Source: Cognatilysobacter terrigena (GTDB lineage: Bacteria; Pseudomonadota; Gammaproteobacteria; Xanthomonadales; Xanthomonadaceae). Taken from it: a stretch of 64,000 bases of DNA. The stretch is from assembly GCF_004361065.1 (NCBI RefSeq), contig NZ_SELT01000001.1:1-64000 (forward strand), written 5' to 3'. This document shows positions 44,622 to 52,404 of this stretch, one piece after another. Positions within the stretch are counted from its first letter, which is position 1, and every line of letters starts with the position of its first letter. The notes under the pieces are model-generated. The model worked only from the letters and a program-made list of their open reading frames with translations, was not told the origin of the DNA and ran no database searches. The translations under genes and the position numbers were made by a program.

Positions 44622-46640
44622 ATGCCCATCGTACGCGCGATCGTCGCGGTGCTGCTGGCCGCCACGTTGCTGGCGGCCGCGCCTGCGCACGCGCGGTCGG
44701 CGCACGCACGCATCGCACGCATTACGCTGCCGACGGGCACGATGTCCGGCGTCCGCATCGACGTGGACTGGCCCGCCAATGCACCGCGAGGCGCACTACG
44801 CCTGCGTGCCGACCGCGTCGATGCGCCGGATCTCGGCTACCGCTTCTCGTCGCTCGACTGGCGCTGCGTGCTGCGGCGCGACGGCTGGAGCCGCTGGCAT
44901 TGCGACGGGCCGGCCGTCACGCGCGAGGGCGGCATGCGCCTGCGCATCGACCTGTCCGACAGCGGCGTGGACGCGATGTTGGCGCGTGGCGCAAGCACCA
45001 TCCACGTCGAGCGCGATCGCACCACGGGCGAGGCGACGCGCGTCGATCTCTCCGCGATTCCGCTCGCATGGATGCATGCGTTGCTCGCGAAGGCGTGGGC
45101 GGATGGGCAGCTCAAATCGGGCTCGGGTGATGCGCACTTGATGGTGACGACGCCGAACCACGACCTGCGCATCAAGGGCCCGCTGACCCTGCGCGACGTC
45201 GGGTTCGACACGCCGGACGGGACGATCGCGGCGCAGGGGCTCGACGCGAAACTCGACCTCGACATGACGCTGGGCGCGACCGATCGCGTCGCCTTGCGCG
45301 GGCGCCTCGGCGACGGCGAGCTGCTGTTCGGCACCGCGTATCTGGCACTCGCGGGCCGCATGGGCGATCTGTCGATCGATGCCGAGCAGCGCGGCGATTG
45401 CTGCTGGCGCATCCCGCGTTTCGACTGGCGCGACGACGGCGTGCTGCAGGCGAGCGGAGGCGCGGCGTTCGGCCCGGACGCCGCACTGCGCAGCCTGCAG
45501 GCCGACGTGCACAGCGCCGACCTCGCGGGGCTGAAGGCGCCGTATCTGACCGGCTGGCTGGATGCCGCGGGCCTCGACGACCTCGCGCTGCGGGGCCGTC
45601 TCGACGCGCATGTCGACCTCGGCGAACAGGGGCTGCGCGCAGCCGATGCACGACTCGCCGCCGTCGACGTCGATGACCCCAAGGGGCGCTTCGCCTTTCG
45701 TGGCCTCGAGGGCGACATCCGCTATTCCGCCGATGTGCCGGTCGACAGTGCGCTGCGCTGGAGTTCGGGCCACGTCTATGGCCTCGACTTCGGCGCGTCG
45801 ACGCTGCCGATGCGCAGCGAAGCGGGGCGCATCGCGTTCGCGCAGCCCGTCGACGTGCCGATGCTCGGCGGGCGCGTCCGGTTCGACCACCTGTCCATCC
45901 AGCCGCCGACGGGCGACGCGGGCGCGAACGCGCAGTTCGGCCTCGACGTCGAGAACCTCGACATCGGCGAGCTCGCGAAAGCGCTCGGTCTGCCGGCATT
46001 CACCGGCCAGCTGTCCGGCCGCATTCCGAACGCGCACTACGCCGCGCAGCAACTCGTGTTCGACGGTGGCCTGTCGATGGCGCTGTTCGGTGGGCGCCTC
46101 GACGTGTCCGCGCTGTCGATGGAGCGCCCGTTCGGCGTCGCGCCGACACTCAGCGCCGACATCGCGTTCGACGATCTCGACCTCGAATCGCTCACCGGCG
46201 TGCTCGGCTTCGGCAGCATCACCGGCAAGCTCGACGGCCATCTCAACGGCCTGCGGCTGGTCGACTGGCAGCCGGTCGCATTCGATGCGCACCTGCGCAC
46301 CGACAAACACGTGGGCGTGCGCCAGCGCATTTCGCAGCGCGCCGTGCAGGACCTCTCGAGCGTCGGCGACTCGTCGTTCGCGGGCGGTCTGCAGGCCCGG
46401 CTGATCGGCCTGTTCGACGACTTCGCGTACTCGGCGATCGGCATCGACTGCCGGCTCGCGGACGAGGTCTGCGAGATGGGCGGACTCTCGCCGCGCGGGC
46501 CGAACAGTTTCAGCATCGTCGAAGGTGGCGGCATACCGTGGCTCACCGTGATCGGCATCAACCGCCGGGTCGACTGGCCGACGCTGGTCGAGCGCCTGGT
46601 CGCGGTGGGGAAGGGCGAGGCCAAGCCGGTCGTCCACTGA
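44622..46640 (+). CDS. YdbH/AsmA-like intermembrane protein
   Basis: A 672-residue protein with an N-terminal signal/anchor (residues 5-25, IVAVLLAATLLAAAPAHARS) and then long beta-rich repeats typical of AsmA-like proteins (alternating strands such as LRIKGPLTLRDVGFDTPDG). The end resembles YdbH-type C-termini (LRTDKHVGVRQRISQRAVQDLSSVG, then DDFAYSAIGIDCRLADEVCEM). In E. coli YdbH pairs with the lipoprotein YnbE to form a lipid-conducting bridge between membranes. The next gene here is a YnbE/YdbL-type lipoprotein, which supports the call. It is shorter than E. coli YdbH (about 880). Confidence 0.78.
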   Translation: MPIVRAIVAVLLAATLLAAAPAHARSAHARIARITLPTGTMSGVRIDVDWPANAPRGALRLRADRVDAPDLGYRFSSLDWRCVLRRDGWSRWHCDGPAVTREGGMRLRIDLSDSGVDAMLARGASTIHVERDRTTGEATRVDLSAIPLAWMHALLAKAWADGQLKSGSGDAHLMVTTPNHDLRIKGPLTLRDVGFDTPDGTIAAQGLDAKLDLDMTLGATDRVALRGRLGDGELLFGTAYLALAGRMGDLSIDAEQRGDCCWRIPRFDWRDDGVLQASGGAAFGPDAALRSLQADVHSADLAGLKAPYLTGWLDAAGLDDLALRGRLDAHVDLGEQGLRAADARLAAVDVDDPKGRFAFRGLEGDIRYSADVPVDSALRWSSGHVYGLDFGASTLPMRSEAGRIAFAQPVDVPMLGGRVRFDHLSIQPPTGDAGANAQFGLDVENLDIGELAKALGLPAFTGQLSGRIPNAHYAAQQLVFDGGLSMALFGGRLDVSALSMERPFGVAPTLSADIAFDDLDLESLTGVLGFGSITGKLDGHLNGLRLVDWQPVAFDAHLRTDKHVGVRQRISQRAVQDLSSVGDSSFAGGLQARLIGLFDDFAYSAIGIDCRLADEVCEMGGLSPRGPNSFSIVEGGGIPWLTVIGINRRVDWPTLVERLVAVGKGEAKPVVH

Positions 46641-46711
46641 CCCCTGTTCACGTTTCGCCCCGCTTCACGCATTCTTCTGCACGATCGCCTCAACCGACTG
46701 GAGACCGTCCC

Positions 46712-47338
46712 ATGCGCCGCTGGATGATGCTGCCGCCCCTCGCCGTCGCGCTCACCGCGTGCGTGACGATCAATGTGTATTTCCCCGCCGCGGAGGCGCG
46801 CGAAGCGGCGAAGCAGTTCGTCGAGAAGGTCATCGCGGACCCGAACGCCAAGCCGGTCGAGCCGGTGAAGCCGGGTGGTGGCAGCGCGTCGATCGAGACG
46901 CCGTGGAGCGAGCGCGCCGCCGCGACGCTGGCGCGCGTGGACTTCGCCTCGCTGGTCGGCATCGGCAGCGCGTACGCGCAGTCGTCGCCGGACATCACCA
47001 TCAAGACGCCCGCGATCCAGGCGATCCAGGCGCGCATGGAGCAGCGCTTCGACAGCGACCTGCGCAAGGGCTTCGAGGCCGGAGCGCTCGGCTTCACCGC
47101 CGACGGCATGATCACCGTGCGCGACGCGTCCAAGCTCGCGCTGCCGGATCGCGTGTCGATGAACAAGGCGGTGGCCGACGACAACCGCGACCGCGCCGCG
47201 GTGTACCGCGAGGTCGCGGTCGCCAACGGCCACCCGGAGTGGGAGGCACGCATCCGCGAGGTCTTCGCGAAGCAGTGGATCGACAGCGCACGCAGCGGCT
47301 GGTGGTACCAGTCCGGCGGCGGCTGGAAGCAGAAGTAA
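46712..47338 (+). CDS. YnbE-YdbL fusion lipoprotein (DUF1318 domain)
   Basis: A 208-residue lipoprotein with lipobox LTAC (Cys17). Directly after the Cys comes VTINVYFPAAEAREAAKQF, resembling YnbE-type lipoproteins. After a Pro/Gly linker the sequence SLVGIGSAYAQSSPD (81-93) looks like the end of a signal peptide, followed by a DUF1318/YdbL domain (ITIKTPAIQAI...DDNRDRAAVYREVAVANGHPEW...WWYQSGGGWKQK). In E. coli ynbE and ydbL are separate genes after ydbH. GGAG lies before the ATG. A terminator follows. Confidence 0.84.
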   Translation: MRRWMMLPPLAVALTACVTINVYFPAAEAREAAKQFVEKVIADPNAKPVEPVKPGGGSASIETPWSERAAATLARVDFASLVGIGSAYAQSSPDITIKTPAIQAIQARMEQRFDSDLRKGFEAGALGFTADGMITVRDASKLALPDRVSMNKAVADDNRDRAAVYREVAVANGHPEWEARIREVFAKQWIDSARSGWWYQSGGGWKQK

Positions 47339-47371
47339 CGGTTTTGGGAGGCGCCCCGGGGCGCCGAACGG

Positions 47372-47400
47372 CGGCCCGCTTCGGCGGGCCGTCGCCTTTT
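47372..47400 (+). terminator. Terminator of the ydbH-like operon
   Basis: CGGCCCGC / GCGGGCCG closes a TTCG tetraloop and is followed by TCGCCTTTT. A second small hairpin (GGCGCC/GGCGCC) precedes it at about 47350-47365. Confidence 0.8.
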
Positions 47401-47469
47401 GCGGAACCGGTTCAGGGCGGGCGGGGCGTTTCTGGGACAATGCGCGGCTGACTTTCCGTTGCGTGTGCC

Positions 47470-48792
47470 GTGGCCCGTCTCGATCTCACTCCGTTCCCCG
47501 TCGACATCACCGACCTCACCCATGACGGCCGCGGCGTCGCGCGCCTGCCGGACGGCAAGGCCGTCTTCGTCGCGGGCGCATTGCCCGGCGAGAAGGTGGT
47601 CGCCGTGCGCACCGCGCGTCATCGCTCGTTCGACGAAGCGCGTGCGGTCGAAGTGGTCGAGGCCGCGGCCGAACGTGTCGCGCCGCGTTGCGGCCACTTC
47701 GGCACCTGCGGCGGCTGCGCGCTGCAGCACTACGACGAAGCCAAGCAGATCGTCGCCAAGCAGCGCGTGCTGATGGAGAACCTCGAGCGCATCGGCCACG
47801 TCACGCCGAAGACCGTGCTGGAGCCGCTCGTGGACGCCGCATGGGGCTATCGACGCAAGGGTCGCCTGTCGGTGCGTCGCGTCGAGAAGAAGGGCAAGAC
47901 ACTGGTCGGCTTCCGCGAAGCCGATCCGCGCTTCGTCGCCGACATCGCCGAATGCCACACGGTGATTCCGGCGATCGGTTCGAGGATCGGCGTGATCTCC
48001 GCGCTCGTCGACAGCCTCGATACGCGCCGCGAAATCCCGCAGATCGAATTCATCGCCGGCGACGACGCGATCGCGCTGACGTTCCGTCACCTCGTGCCGC
48101 TCACCGAGGGCGATCGCGAGAAGCTCGCGGCGTTCGCTCGCGAGCAAGGGTTCTCGATCTACCTGCAGCCCGGCGGCATTGACAGCGTGCATCCGCTGGA
48201 TCCGACCGAGCCGAAGCTCGCGTTCCGTCTCGAAGACTGGAACGTCGAACTCAACTTCCGTCCGCTCGACTTCATCCAGGTCAATGCAGGCCTCAACCGC
48301 CACATGATCCGTCGCACGATCCAGCTGCTCGATCCGCAGCCCGACGAGCGCATGCTCGACCTGTTCGCAGGCTGGGGTAATTTCACGCTGCCGCTGTCGC
48401 GCCATGCGCGCGAAGTCGTGGGCGTCGAAGGCGAGGCCGGCCTCGTACGCCGCGCGCGCGAGAACATCACGCACAACGGCATCACGAACGTCGAGTTCCA
48501 TGCCGCCGACCTCGCGAAGGATCTCTCGGGCGAGCCGTGGATGCGCGAATCGTTCGACAAGCTGCTGCTCGATCCGCCGCGCTCAGGCGCCGACTTCGTG
48601 CTCGCGCACCTGCCGCTGAAGCAGTTCAAGCGCATCGTCTACGTGAGCTGCCATCCGGCGTCGCTGGCGCGCGACGCGGGCTTCCTCGTCAACGAAAAGG
48701 GTTGGACGCTGAAGGCCGCGGGCGTGATGGACATGTTCCCGCATACGGCGCACGTCGAATCGATCGCCGTATTCGAACCGCGCCGTGGATAA
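47470..48792 (+). CDS. rlmD: 23S rRNA (uracil(1939)-C(5))-methyltransferase
   Basis: RlmD methylates U1939 of 23S rRNA with SAM. The 440 residues comprise a TRAM domain (about 5-65), a 4Fe-4S cluster site C74, C80, C83 and C162, the SAM motif MLDLFAGWGNFTLPL, the LLLDPPRSGAD motif and catalytic C394 in VYVSCHPASLARD. The Trp in GWGNF and the His in SCHP are small departures from the usual GLGNF and SCNP. It starts with GTG at 47470; a GACAAT hexamer at 47436-47441 is a possible -10. Confidence 0.95.
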   Translation: MARLDLTPFPVDITDLTHDGRGVARLPDGKAVFVAGALPGEKVVAVRTARHRSFDEARAVEVVEAAAERVAPRCGHFGTCGGCALQHYDEAKQIVAKQRVLMENLERIGHVTPKTVLEPLVDAAWGYRRKGRLSVRRVEKKGKTLVGFREADPRFVADIAECHTVIPAIGSRIGVISALVDSLDTRREIPQIEFIAGDDAIALTFRHLVPLTEGDREKLAAFAREQGFSIYLQPGGIDSVHPLDPTEPKLAFRLEDWNVELNFRPLDFIQVNAGLNRHMIRRTIQLLDPQPDERMLDLFAGWGNFTLPLSRHAREVVGVEGEAGLVRRARENITHNGITNVEFHAADLAKDLSGEPWMRESFDKLLLDPPRSGADFVLAHLPLKQFKRIVYVSCHPASLARDAGFLVNEKGWTLKAAGVMDMFPHTAHVESIAVFEPRRG

Positions 48793-48874
48793 ATCCGCAG
48801 CGCGGTCAATTTCAACGCGTCGCAACGCGGGAGAAACACCCGCTTCCTGGCTTCAGGTTTACGGAGACTTCGCC

Positions 48875-49360
48875 ATGCCCCTCGAAATCGAACGCAAGTT
48901 CCTGGTGACCTCCGACGCCTGGCGCGCGCAGGCCAACCGAAGCGTCGAGATGGCGCAGGCCTACCTCAACGACCTCGCCACGCTCGACGCCGGTGCGATG
49001 AACGTGTCCGTTCGTGTCCGCATCCAGGGCGACGAGGCCTACCTCAACATGAAATCGCGCGAGCTCGGCACCACGCGCCAGGAGTTCGATTACCTGGTCC
49101 CGGTCGACGACGCACGCGCATTGCTCAAGCTCGCGGTCGGCGGGAAGATCGAGAAGGTGCGTCACTACGTCGACCTCGGCGGCCGCACGTTCGAAGTGGA
49201 CGAGTTCCTCGGCGACAACGCCGGGCTGGTCGTGGCCGAGCTCGAGCTCGACGACGCCAATGCCGCTTACGAGCGCCCGGACTGGCTCGGCGAGGAGGTC
49301 ACCGACCAGCCGCGCTACTACAACCTCGCGCTCGCCAGCCGGCCGTATTCGACCTGGTAA
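48875..49360 (+). CDS. CYTH-domain protein (inorganic triphosphatase-like)
   Basis: A 161-residue single-domain CYTH protein with the signature EIERKFLV at residues 4-11 and alternating charged strands (VSVRVRIQGDEAYLNMKSRE, VRHYVDLGGRTFEVDEFLG, LVVAELELDDANAAYERPDWLGEEVT). Members hydrolyse inorganic triphosphate or make cAMP; small bacterial stand-alone forms such as NeuTTM are triphosphatases. The ATG at 48875 has CGGAG upstream; an earlier in-frame ATG (48785) overlaps rlmD and adds unconserved residues. It lies alone between rlmD and nagZ. Confidence 0.9.
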   Translation: MPLEIERKFLVTSDAWRAQANRSVEMAQAYLNDLATLDAGAMNVSVRVRIQGDEAYLNMKSRELGTTRQEFDYLVPVDDARALLKLAVGGKIEKVRHYVDLGGRTFEVDEFLGDNAGLVVAELELDDANAAYERPDWLGEEVTDQPRYYNLALASRPYSTW

Positions 49361-49430
49361 CCCCGCCGCTGCGCGTCGACGCCGTCCGGGGCACAATGCC
49401 GGCCCGAATCCGCAACCGGAGTGTCCCCAC

Positions 49431-50426
49431 ATGCTCGTGATCGGCGTGGCCGGCACCGAACTCACCGCGCAGGAGCGCGACTGGCTGCAGCACGACGCCT
49501 GCGGCGGCGTGATCCTCTTCAGCCGCAACTTCGCGTCCAAGCAGCAGGTCGCCGAGCTGTCGCAGGCGATCCGCGAGGCCGCGCCGCGGCCCCAGCTGGT
49601 CTGCGTCGACCAGGAAGGCGGCCGCGTGCAGCGCTTCCGCGATGGCTACACCGCCTTCCCGCCGCTCGAGAAGTTCGACGAGCTCTACCGCCGCGATCCC
49701 GAAGGCGCGCTCAAGCTCGCGACCGAGCACGCCTGGCTGATGGCCAGCGAAGTGCGCGCGACCGGCGTCGATCTCTCGTTCGCACCGGTGGTCGATCTCG
49801 GCCGCGGCAACCGCGCCATCGTTGATCGTGCGTTCTCGGCGGATCCGCAGGTCATCGCCGAGTTCACCCGCGCCTACATCGACGGCATGCACGCCGCCGA
49901 CATGGCCGCGACGCTCAAGCATTTCCCCGGCCACGGCTCGGTGCTGGAAGACACGCATTTCGACGAGGCGGTCGATCCGCGTCCGCTCGAGGAAATCCGC
50001 GCGCTCGACCTCGTGCCGTTCGCGGCCGGCATCGATGCCGGCGCCGACGCGGTGATGATGGCGCACGTCAAATATCCGGCCGTCGATCCCGATCCGGCGG
50101 GTTACTCGAAGCGGTGGATCGAGGACATCCTGCGCAAGGAGATGGGCTTCCGCGGCGTCGTGTTCTCCGACGACATCGGCATGGCCGCGGCGTTCTCCGC
50201 GGGCGGCATCAAGGCGCGCATCGACGCGCACCTCGACGCCGGCTGCGACGTCGTGCTCGTCTGCCATCCGGAGCTGGTGCCGGAATCGCTGGCCGCCGTC
50301 GAAGGTCGCAAGCTCAATACCGCGGCGATGGCCGCGCTCGTCGGTCGCGGCCCGTTCGGCTGGCGCGAACTGCTCGCCGACGATCGCTACAGCACGACCA
50401 AGCAGCGCATCGAAGGCCTCGCCTGA
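49431..50426 (+). CDS. nagZ: Beta-N-acetylhexosaminidase (peptidoglycan recycling)
   Basis: NagZ removes GlcNAc from anhydro-muropeptides in the cytosol, producing the fragments that control AmpC beta-lactamase induction in many bacteria. The 331-residue GH3 enzyme has VDQEGGRVQRF, the flexible-loop His in KHFPGHG (163-169) and the nucleophile Asp in VFSDDIGMAA. GGAGTG lies before the ATG. The hpt gene begins one base after its stop, and mtnP follows, a gene order also seen in Pseudomonas. A CACAAT hexamer at 49392-49397 may be the -10. Confidence 0.95.
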   Translation: MLVIGVAGTELTAQERDWLQHDACGGVILFSRNFASKQQVAELSQAIREAAPRPQLVCVDQEGGRVQRFRDGYTAFPPLEKFDELYRRDPEGALKLATEHAWLMASEVRATGVDLSFAPVVDLGRGNRAIVDRAFSADPQVIAEFTRAYIDGMHAADMAATLKHFPGHGSVLEDTHFDEAVDPRPLEEIRALDLVPFAAGIDAGADAVMMAHVKYPAVDPDPAGYSKRWIEDILRKEMGFRGVVFSDDIGMAAAFSAGGIKARIDAHLDAGCDVVLVCHPELVPESLAAVEGRKLNTAAMAALVGRGPFGWRELLADDRYSTTKQRIEGLA

Positions 50427-50427
50427 C

Positions 50428-50997
50428 ATGGCGCGCGACCTCGCCTGGGCGCTGGCCAACAGCGACCTGATCCACGATCGCGACACGCTCGACGGCGCGA
50501 TCGCGCGCATGGCGCAACCCATTGCGGACGACTTCAAGGGCAGCGTGCCGCTGTTCCTCACGGTCATGCACGGCGGCCTGCCGTTCGCGGGTCGGCTAGC
50601 GATGGAGGTGGGCGCGCTCGGCGTCGACCTGCAGTTCGACTACCTGCACGCGACGCGCTATCGCAGCGGCACCACGGGCGGTGAGCTGACGTGGAAGCAT
50701 CGTCCGGCGACGTCGCTCAAGGGTCGCCGCGTGCTGCTCGCCGACGACATCCTCGACGAAGGCCACACCCTGCGCGGCATCGTGCAGTGGTGCCGCGACG
50801 AGGGCGCTGCGGACGTGCGCATCGCCGCGCTCGCGGTGAAGCGTCACGACCGCTGCGTCGAAGGCGTCTGCGCGGACTACTTCGGCGTCGACGTGCCGGA
50901 TCGTTACGTCTTCGGCTACGGCATGGATTTCCAGGAGCAGGGCCGCAACCTGCCGGCAATCTATGCGCTGACCGACGCCGCACTCGCCGAACTCTGA
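50428..50997 (+). CDS. hpt: Hypoxanthine-guanine phosphoribosyltransferase
   Basis: Hpt salvages hypoxanthine and guanine with PRPP to IMP and GMP. The 189-residue type I phosphoribosyltransferase has the PRPP-binding loop VLLADDILDEGHTL, the flexible-loop region FDYLHATRYRSGTTGGEL and the C-terminal DRYVFGYGMDFQEQGRNLP base-binding motif. Its neighbour mtnP releases hypoxanthine from methylthioinosine, so the two can act in sequence. It is nearly fused to nagZ (1-base gap). Confidence 0.93.
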   Translation: MARDLAWALANSDLIHDRDTLDGAIARMAQPIADDFKGSVPLFLTVMHGGLPFAGRLAMEVGALGVDLQFDYLHATRYRSGTTGGELTWKHRPATSLKGRRVLLADDILDEGHTLRGIVQWCRDEGAADVRIAALAVKRHDRCVEGVCADYFGVDVPDRYVFGYGMDFQEQGRNLPAIYALTDAALAEL

Positions 50998-51066
50998 TCG
51001 CATCGACGCCACGCCACGCCACGCGTCGCGCCGCCGCGCGTCGCATCGAAACCGACAGATACGCAC

Positions 51067-51852
51067 ATGAGCGACATCGCACTCGCCGTCATCGGCGGCA
51101 CCGGCCTCTACAAACTCGCCGAGCTGCACGACGTGGAATCGCACGAGCCCGAAACGCGCTTCGGACGGGCATCCGGGCCCATCCGGATCGGCACGTTGGC
51201 CGGGCATCGCGTCGCATTCCTCGCGCGCCATGGCGAAGGCCATTCGTTGCCGCCGCACCTCGTCAACTACCGCGCGAACCTCGCGGCGTTGCAGGCCGTC
51301 GGCGCGACGCGCGTGCTCGCGCTCAACACCGTCGGCGGCATCACCGAGCGCTTCGGCCCGCGCGTGCTCGCGTGCCCGGACCAGGTCATCGACTACACCT
51401 GGGGCCGCATCTCGACCATCTGCGAGGGCGACGCCACTGGCGTCGCGGCAAGCGAGGTGCTGCACGTCGACTTCGGCGAGCCGTACACGCCGTCGCTGCG
51501 CACCGCGGTGCTCGCGGCCGCGCAGGCGTCCGGCGTCCCGCTGGTCGACGGCGGCTGCTACGGCGCGACGCAGGGCCCGCGCCTCGAAACGCGCGCCGAG
51601 ATTGCGCGCATGCGGCGCGACGGCTGCGACCTCGTCGGCATGACCGGCATGCCCGAAGCCGGGCTCGCCCGCGAGCTGGGGCTCGACTACGCCTGCCTCG
51701 CGATCGTCGCGAACTGGGCCGCGGGCGCGGGTCCGCAGGTCGACGAAGTGATCACGCTGCAGGACGTGCTGGACAACGTCGCCGCGGCCTCGGCGCACCT
51801 GCCTGCGCTGCTCGGCGCCTTGCTCGACCGCATGTCCGACGCGTCCCGCTAG
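51067..51852 (+). CDS. mtnP: S-methyl-5'-thioinosine phosphorylase
   Basis: A 261-residue PNP/MTAP-family enzyme (IGGTGLY at 9-15, FLARHGEGHSLPPHLVNYRANLAAL, MTGMPEAGLARELGLDYACLAIVANWAAG). It phosphorolyses 5'-methylthio-purine nucleosides to methylthioribose-1-phosphate and a base. Adjacency to nagZ and hpt matches the P. aeruginosa methylthioinosine phosphorylase, hence the call over the adenosine enzyme; the specificity is inferred, not read directly. The released hypoxanthine is a substrate of the preceding Hpt. Confidence 0.88.
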   Translation: MSDIALAVIGGTGLYKLAELHDVESHEPETRFGRASGPIRIGTLAGHRVAFLARHGEGHSLPPHLVNYRANLAALQAVGATRVLALNTVGGITERFGPRVLACPDQVIDYTWGRISTICEGDATGVAASEVLHVDFGEPYTPSLRTAVLAAAQASGVPLVDGGCYGATQGPRLETRAEIARMRRDGCDLVGMTGMPEAGLARELGLDYACLAIVANWAAGAGPQVDEVITLQDVLDNVAAASAHLPALLGALLDRMSDASR

Positions 51853-51857
51853 GACGA

Positions 51858-51887
51858 TTGTCAACAGCCTGAACCGTTTTGCATACT
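51858..51887 (+). promoter_or_regulatory. Candidate promoter of the cold-shock gene
   Basis: TTGTCA (51858-51863) and CATACT (51882-51887) are 18 bases apart and match the -35 and -10 elements in 5 and 4 of 6 positions. The resulting leader would be about 60 bases, short compared with E. coli cspA. Confidence 0.55.
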
Positions 51888-51956
51888 CGGCCGCGCGGCT
51901 GCGACCCGGTGGGCATCGCGGCGCGCCCACGCACCCAGCATGAGGTCACCAAGGAT

Positions 51957-52160
51957 ATGCAGTACGGCACCGTGAAATGGTTCAACGATGCGAAGGGATT
52001 CGGCTTCATTTCGCCTGAAGACGGCACTGCCGATGTGTTCGTGCATTACTCGGCCATCAATTCCAAGGGCTTCCGCAGCCTGCAGGAAGGCCAGCGCGTG
52101 TCCTATGAGGTCACCCAGGGACCGAAGGGCATGCAGGCTTCGGGTGTCGTTCCGGCCTGA
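51957..52160 (+). CDS. Cold-shock domain protein (CspA family)
   Basis: A 67-residue single-stranded nucleic-acid-binding protein with the RNP1 motif KGFGFI and RNP2 motif VFVHYSAI, an RNA chaperone. Full family length, starting [21 protein letters not shown] stands unusually close to the ATG; a better spaced GAGG lies 11 bases upstream. It has its own candidate promoter and a strong terminator, so it is monocistronic. Cold induction cannot be judged from sequence. Confidence 0.96.
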   Translation: MQYGTVKWFNDAKGFGFISPEDGTADVFVHYSAINSKGFRSLQEGQRVSYEVTQGPKGMQASGVVPA

Positions 52161-52184
52161 CGGTCCGCTGCGTACCGTTTCCCG

Positions 52185-52213
52185 AAGGCCCCGCTCCGGC
52201 GGGGCCTTTTTAT
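52185..52213 (+). terminator. Terminator of the cold-shock gene
   Basis: AAGGCCCCGC / GCGGGGCCTT is a 10-bp stem with a TCCG loop followed by TTT and ATT, a strong intrinsic terminator. Confidence 0.9.
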
Positions 52214-52404
52214 TGGACGTGGGTCGGGCGCTGTAAGGCGTGCGGCCTGCGGCGCACGGGCTCTCAACGATGGACGTGGCACGTGCGCATCCAACGCGCC
52301 TTGTCCGATGCATGTCGCACTTCGCGACATCACGTCGCCGCGTCACGTGTCGTGCGGTCGAAATGCGTTCGAGCGGTCGCCGCAATGCGGACGCCGCGTA
52401 ACGC
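52214..52404. other. Gap between the cold-shock gene and the convergent ABC gene
   Basis: The only structure seen in these 191 bases is a 7-bp hairpin ATGTCGC / GCGACAT at 52312-52330. It has no T-run on either strand. It may help end the ABC-transporter transcript. Confidence 0.3.

Noticed and set aside
51888-51956. A cold-sensing structured leader on the cold-shock gene.
   Set aside because: The leader is only about 60 bases and no strong alternative stem pair or cold-box-like element could be identified by eye.
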